Source: Hyphomicrobiales bacterium
Lineage (GTDB): Bacteria > Pseudomonadota > Alphaproteobacteria > Rhizobiales > S144-35
Length of the DNA: 8,957 nt
NCBI GenBank assembly: GCA_015494185.1
Contig: WGBT01000346.1
Coordinates: forward strand, 1 to 8,957
Direction of reading: 5' to 3'
Shown here: piece by piece, positions 6,969-8,957 of the stretch
Layout of the letters: every line of letters starts with the position of its first letter
Numbering within the stretch: position 1 is the first letter of the stretch
Made by a program: the position numbers and the translations under genes
Notes under the pieces: model-generated
Database searches by the model: none
The model's input: only the letters and a program-made list of their open reading frames with translations
Told to the model about the DNA's origin: nothing

Positions 6969-7142
6969 ATGAAAAAACTTGCCATCGCCATCGCGGTCAG
7001 CGCTTTTACCATGACCGGACTTATTGCCCTGTCAATGACAACTGCACAGGCTGGCGGCTATAGCAACTCTTGCTGGGCGGGGTACCAATATCACGACACC
7101 TACCCTTGCTGGGCCGCAGAAGCCTTTGAACCCAACACCTAA
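6969..7142 (+). CDS. Small exported two-cysteine peptide (57 residues), function unknown
   Basis: The ATG at 6969 is preceded by AAGGA with 8-nt spacing, a good ribosome-binding site, and the frame ends at TAA 7140-7142. Residues 1-28 form a textbook Sec signal peptide: MKK, a hydrophobic core, then TTAQA before GG, with signal peptidase I cleavage expected after Ala28. The mature part is only about 29 residues and aromatic-rich, with two cysteines (Cys35 and Cys47), each followed by Trp-Ala (CWA...CWA). This fits one disulfide and a periplasmic or secreted location. It is flanked upstream by a composite repeat and downstream by a perfect palindrome. I know no matching family. It could be an envelope structural peptide or a secreted signal or toxin-like peptide, but nothing in the sequence decides this. 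Confidence 0.72.
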   Translation: MKKLAIAIAVSAFTMTGLIALSMTTAQAGGYSNSCWAGYQYHDTYPCWAAEAFEPNT

Positions 7143-7152
7143 AAAACGCTAC

Positions 7153-7188
7153 AGCAAAATCCGATTCTCATGAGAATCGGATTTTGCT
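7153..7188. terminator. Perfect 36-bp palindrome between convergent genes (repeat module A)
   Basis: The 36 bases equal their own reverse complement, with centre TCATGA and arms AGCAAAATCCGATTCTCA. It lies 10 bp after the small-peptide stop and about 100 bp beyond the stop of the convergent lipoprotein gene. As RNA the stem ends in TTTTGCT, so it could act as a bidirectional terminator. Its arms match module A of the composite repeats at 6895-6926 and 8231-8262, so it may equally be a solo repeat copy. Confidence 0.65.
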
Positions 7189-7287
7189 CCAGTCCTGCAC
7201 CTCTCTTGCAACCATCTCTTGATAAAAAGGCACCAGACCAAACCTCACTCAGCCTTTCGGAACAGAACCTAAATGCAATTTTTTTAC

Positions 7288-8151
7288 TTAATCACCGGCT
7301 GCCTTTTGAGCGGCTTTGCCAAACTCGATCTTGGCCTCACGCCGCAGTTTTTGCACGATTTCAATGGCCTTGCGTGAACGCATCCCTTCAGCCAGCCGTT
7401 CCTTGACATCTTCAAATTTTGGCGGTGTCTGCTTGCGCCGGTCTTCCACCTTGATGACATGCCAGCCAAACTGCGTCTTAACCGGATCGGAAATTTCCCC
7501 GGGCTTGAGTTTGAACGCCGCCTCTTCAAAGGGTTTCACCATTTGCCCTTCGGTGAAATAGCCAAGATCGCCGCCCTTCTTACCGCTCGGGCCGGTGGAT
7601 TTCTCTTTGGCAAGGGTCGCAAAATCCGCACCTTTCTTGAGACGGTCAATAATCGCCTTGGCCTCGTCTTCGGTCTTGACCAGAATATGCCGGGCGCGAA
7701 TTTCTTCCTTGTCTTGGAGCGCTTTCACTTGTTTGTCATACAATTTCCGCAAAGTTGCATCGGTCACCGCTTCATCCAAAGCCTTGCTCAAATAGGTGTC
7801 ACGCATCGCTTTACGGCGATAATAGGCCAACCGTTTTTGAAATGCCTCCCCCTTATCCAGTCCTTCTTTTCGAGCGGCATCGGCAAGCAGTTGTTGCTCG
7901 ATCAGATATTGCAGAACGATCCGCTCCCGCGCTTGTTTGGGAATGCGGGCCAAATCCGGTCCCAGCTCGTCACTGGCAAGCTCAATGTCAGATGATGTGA
8001 TCGCGGTTCCGTTAACGGTTGCTAGAATTTTCCCTGTTGAAGCTTTCCCCGGGCTTGCCTCTCCTGTCCCCTGTGCCGGGGGACTGCTCTCCCCACAAGC
8101 CGACAGGCCAAGACCTGCGATTACCATCATCGCCACTGCCAATTTTCTCAT
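7288..8151 (-). CDS. Parvulin-type peptidyl-prolyl cis-trans isomerase lipoprotein (PpiC/PrsA/SurA-like)
   Basis: The protein has 287 residues. It starts with a lipoprotein signal: MRK, a hydrophobic core, and the lipobox LSAC (16-19), so Cys19 should be lipidated and the protein membrane-anchored on the periplasmic side. A Gly/Ser/Pro/Ala tether (20-40) follows, then a SurA-N-like helical chaperone region (about 42-145). A single rotamase domain spans 151-238, with RARHILVKTEDEA (His155), KKGGDLGYFTEGQM (192-204), PFEEAAF and the closing TQFGWHVIKVEDRR (His231). The C-terminal tail (240-287) is basic and helical, ending at TAA 7288. The family folds extracytoplasmic proteins and assists outer-membrane protein assembly. 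The upstream site AAGAAGAG is a modest ribosome-binding match. The neighbouring DsbA-like gene on the same strand supports an envelope-folding role, although a composite repeat separates the two. Confidence 0.9.
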   Translation of the reverse strand: MRKLAVAMMVIAGLGLSACGESSPPAQGTGEASPGKASTGKILATVNGTAITSSDIELASDELGPDLARIPKQARERIVLQYLIEQQLLADAARKEGLDKGEAFQKRLAYYRRKAMRDTYLSKALDEAVTDATLRKLYDKQVKALQDKEEIRARHILVKTEDEAKAIIDRLKKGADFATLAKEKSTGPSGKKGGDLGYFTEGQMVKPFEEAAFKLKPGEISDPVKTQFGWHVIKVEDRRKQTPPKFEDVKERLAEGMRSRKAIEIVQKLRREAKIEFGKAAQKAAGD

Positions 8152-8228
8152 TCCACTCTTCTTTCTTTATCGTTTACGAATTTTGTTTTGTTTGAATTTT
8201 TGAATTGATGTGCCTGTGAACAAGTGCC

Positions 8229-8320
8229 TAGAGCAAAAAAATCCGATCACATGGAATCGGATCATCACTCTAGAGTCTTATTTTGTTGCACAATTTATCC
8301 GAAAACCGGTTACCACTCGA
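8229..8320 (+). repeat. Composite intergenic repeat, copy 2 (inverted relative to copy 1)
   Basis: Module A lies at 8231-8262 (GAGCAAAAAAATCCGAT ... ATCGGAT, short stem 8241-8247 / 8256-8262) and module B at 8288-8320. The segment 8288-8311 is identical over 24 nt to the reverse complement of 6852-6875, and the two modules keep the same order and nearly the same separation as in copy 1. The distal arm of module B (after 8312) has diverged and no longer pairs well. The element ends just outside the stop codon of the DsbA-like gene, so it may also mark that gene's transcript end. Confidence 0.75.
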
Positions 8321-8332
8321 AGGACTTGCGTT

Positions 8333-8957
8333 CTAACCCAAAAGCGGATCGATCTTCGCCTTGAGCTCTTTCAAGGTCACAATCCCCCGCAATTGCTCGC
8401 CATTGACAAAAAATGTCGGTGTGCCAAACACCCCAAACTCCCGGCCGCGCTGTTTGACCTCGCGCAATCCTTCAACCAGCTTCTTGTCATTCAGACAGGC
8501 GCGCATCTGCGCCGTGCTCAGTCCCACGCTTTTGCCAATCTTGAAAATCTTGTCGAGCCGAACCTGTTGTGAGACCCACTCGTTCTGACGCATCATAAAT
8601 GCGTGTAACAGCTTGAAATATTTCTCTTTGGGCGCGCATTTGTTGATAATCGATGCGGTGCCCGAGGTGCGCCCAATGGGGAACTCGCGCAAAATGAAAT
8701 AGACCTTTCCCGTGTCGATATAAGCGCGTTTGAACTTGGCAAAGGTCTTTTGATGAAAAGCACGGCTATAGGGACAGGTGTGGGAAACATATTCGATCAC
8801 CGTCACGGGAGCATCGCGGCGGCCCAACGTGTTTTCCGGCAAGGGGCCAGGCCGCATCAGTTCCGCAAGGGTTGGCGGTTTGCGTTTTGCCGGCGGAATA
8901 TAGACCTTTTCCGGCTTGCCGTCACCGAAAGCCTCCCCCGCCAAAGCTGCCACATCC
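8333..8957 (-). CDS. DsbA-like thioredoxin-fold protein with a CPYS site (5' truncated)
   Basis: The frame runs off the right edge. Its first in-window start candidate is GTG at 8953, but the coding frame continues upstream and no signal peptide is visible, so the N-terminus most likely lies outside. Numbering from that GTG, the order is a Pro-rich spacer (18-45), then RRDAPVTVIEYVSHTCPYSRAFH (45-67) with the active-site cysteine Cys60, a helical insertion (about 100-165), and the cis-proline loop FGTPTFFVNG (176-185) typical of DsbA and related thioredoxin folds. The family consists of periplasmic thiol oxidoreductases. The second active-site cysteine is replaced by Ser63 (CPYS). Cys106 and Cys153 remain in the helical part. 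The enzyme may therefore work as a monothiol or isomerase-like protein rather than a classical oxidase (inference). The fold is confident; the redox role is not. Confidence 0.85.
   Translation of the reverse strand, partial: DVAALAGEAFGDGKPEKVYIPPAKRKPPTLAELMRPGPLPENTLGRRDAPVTVIEYVSHTCPYSRAFHQKTFAKFKRAYIDTGKVYFILREFPIGRTSGTASIINKCAPKEKYFKLLHAFMMRQNEWVSQQVRLDKIFKIGKSVGLSTAQMRACLNDKKLVEGLREVKQRGREFGVFGTPTFFVNGEQLRGIVTLKELKAKIDPLLG

Noticed and set aside
7459..7995. 178-codon plus-strand frame
   Set aside because: It lies entirely antisense to the isomerase lipoprotein gene, has no ribosome-binding site worth noting and no recognisable domain.

Overview
The window looks like chromosomal DNA of an alphaproteobacterium, most likely Hyphomicrobiales (Rhizobiales). 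This rests on the style of RlmB and PyrF, on a parvulin lipoprotein and a DsbA-like protein lying close together, and on intergenic inverted repeats of the AATCCGAT and CCGAAAA-N-GGTTTTCGG type that I recall as common in that order. The last point is from memory, not from a search. No rRNA, tRNA, CRISPR array, transposase or integrase is visible.

Left part (1-1071, + strand): the last 45 codons of an unidentified gene, then rlmB, a 23S rRNA ribose methyltransferase. Convergent to rlmB, and separated from it by only 23 bp, is the dominant gene of the window (1095-5303, - strand). It encodes a protein of about 1,400 residues that joins a calcineurin-like metallophosphoesterase, a four-helix membrane section, a low-complexity Ala/Glu/Gly/Pro linker and a complete cholesterol-oxidase-like GMC flavin oxidoreductase. 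This fusion is the most unusual coding feature here.

Middle (5304-6007): a roughly 700-bp gene-free stretch between the divergent fusion gene and pyrF. It holds an 8-bp operator-like inverted repeat, repeated ATAAGG motifs, and a 141-bp inverted repeat. The inverted repeat has a perfect 25-bp inner stem capped by two mini-hairpins, so a folded strand would be T-shaped. The unit could be a small mobile or palindromic element, or a structured RNA.

Right part (6008-8957): pyrF (pyrimidine synthesis) ends in a GC-rich hairpin. A 57-residue exported two-cysteine peptide gene follows (6969-7142, +), then a convergent PpiC/PrsA-like lipoprotein prolyl isomerase (7288-8151, -), and then the 3' part of a DsbA-like thioredoxin-fold protein (- strand, running off the window). 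The DsbA-like protein has CPYS where CxxC is expected. Two copies of a composite repeat of about 100 bp, in opposite orientation, bracket the small peptide and isomerase genes. A third copy of one of its modules forms a perfect 36-bp palindrome between those two genes.

Functionally the right end is an envelope protein-folding neighbourhood. RlmB and PyrF are housekeeping genes. The fusion protein is a membrane-anchored double enzyme of unknown substrate.
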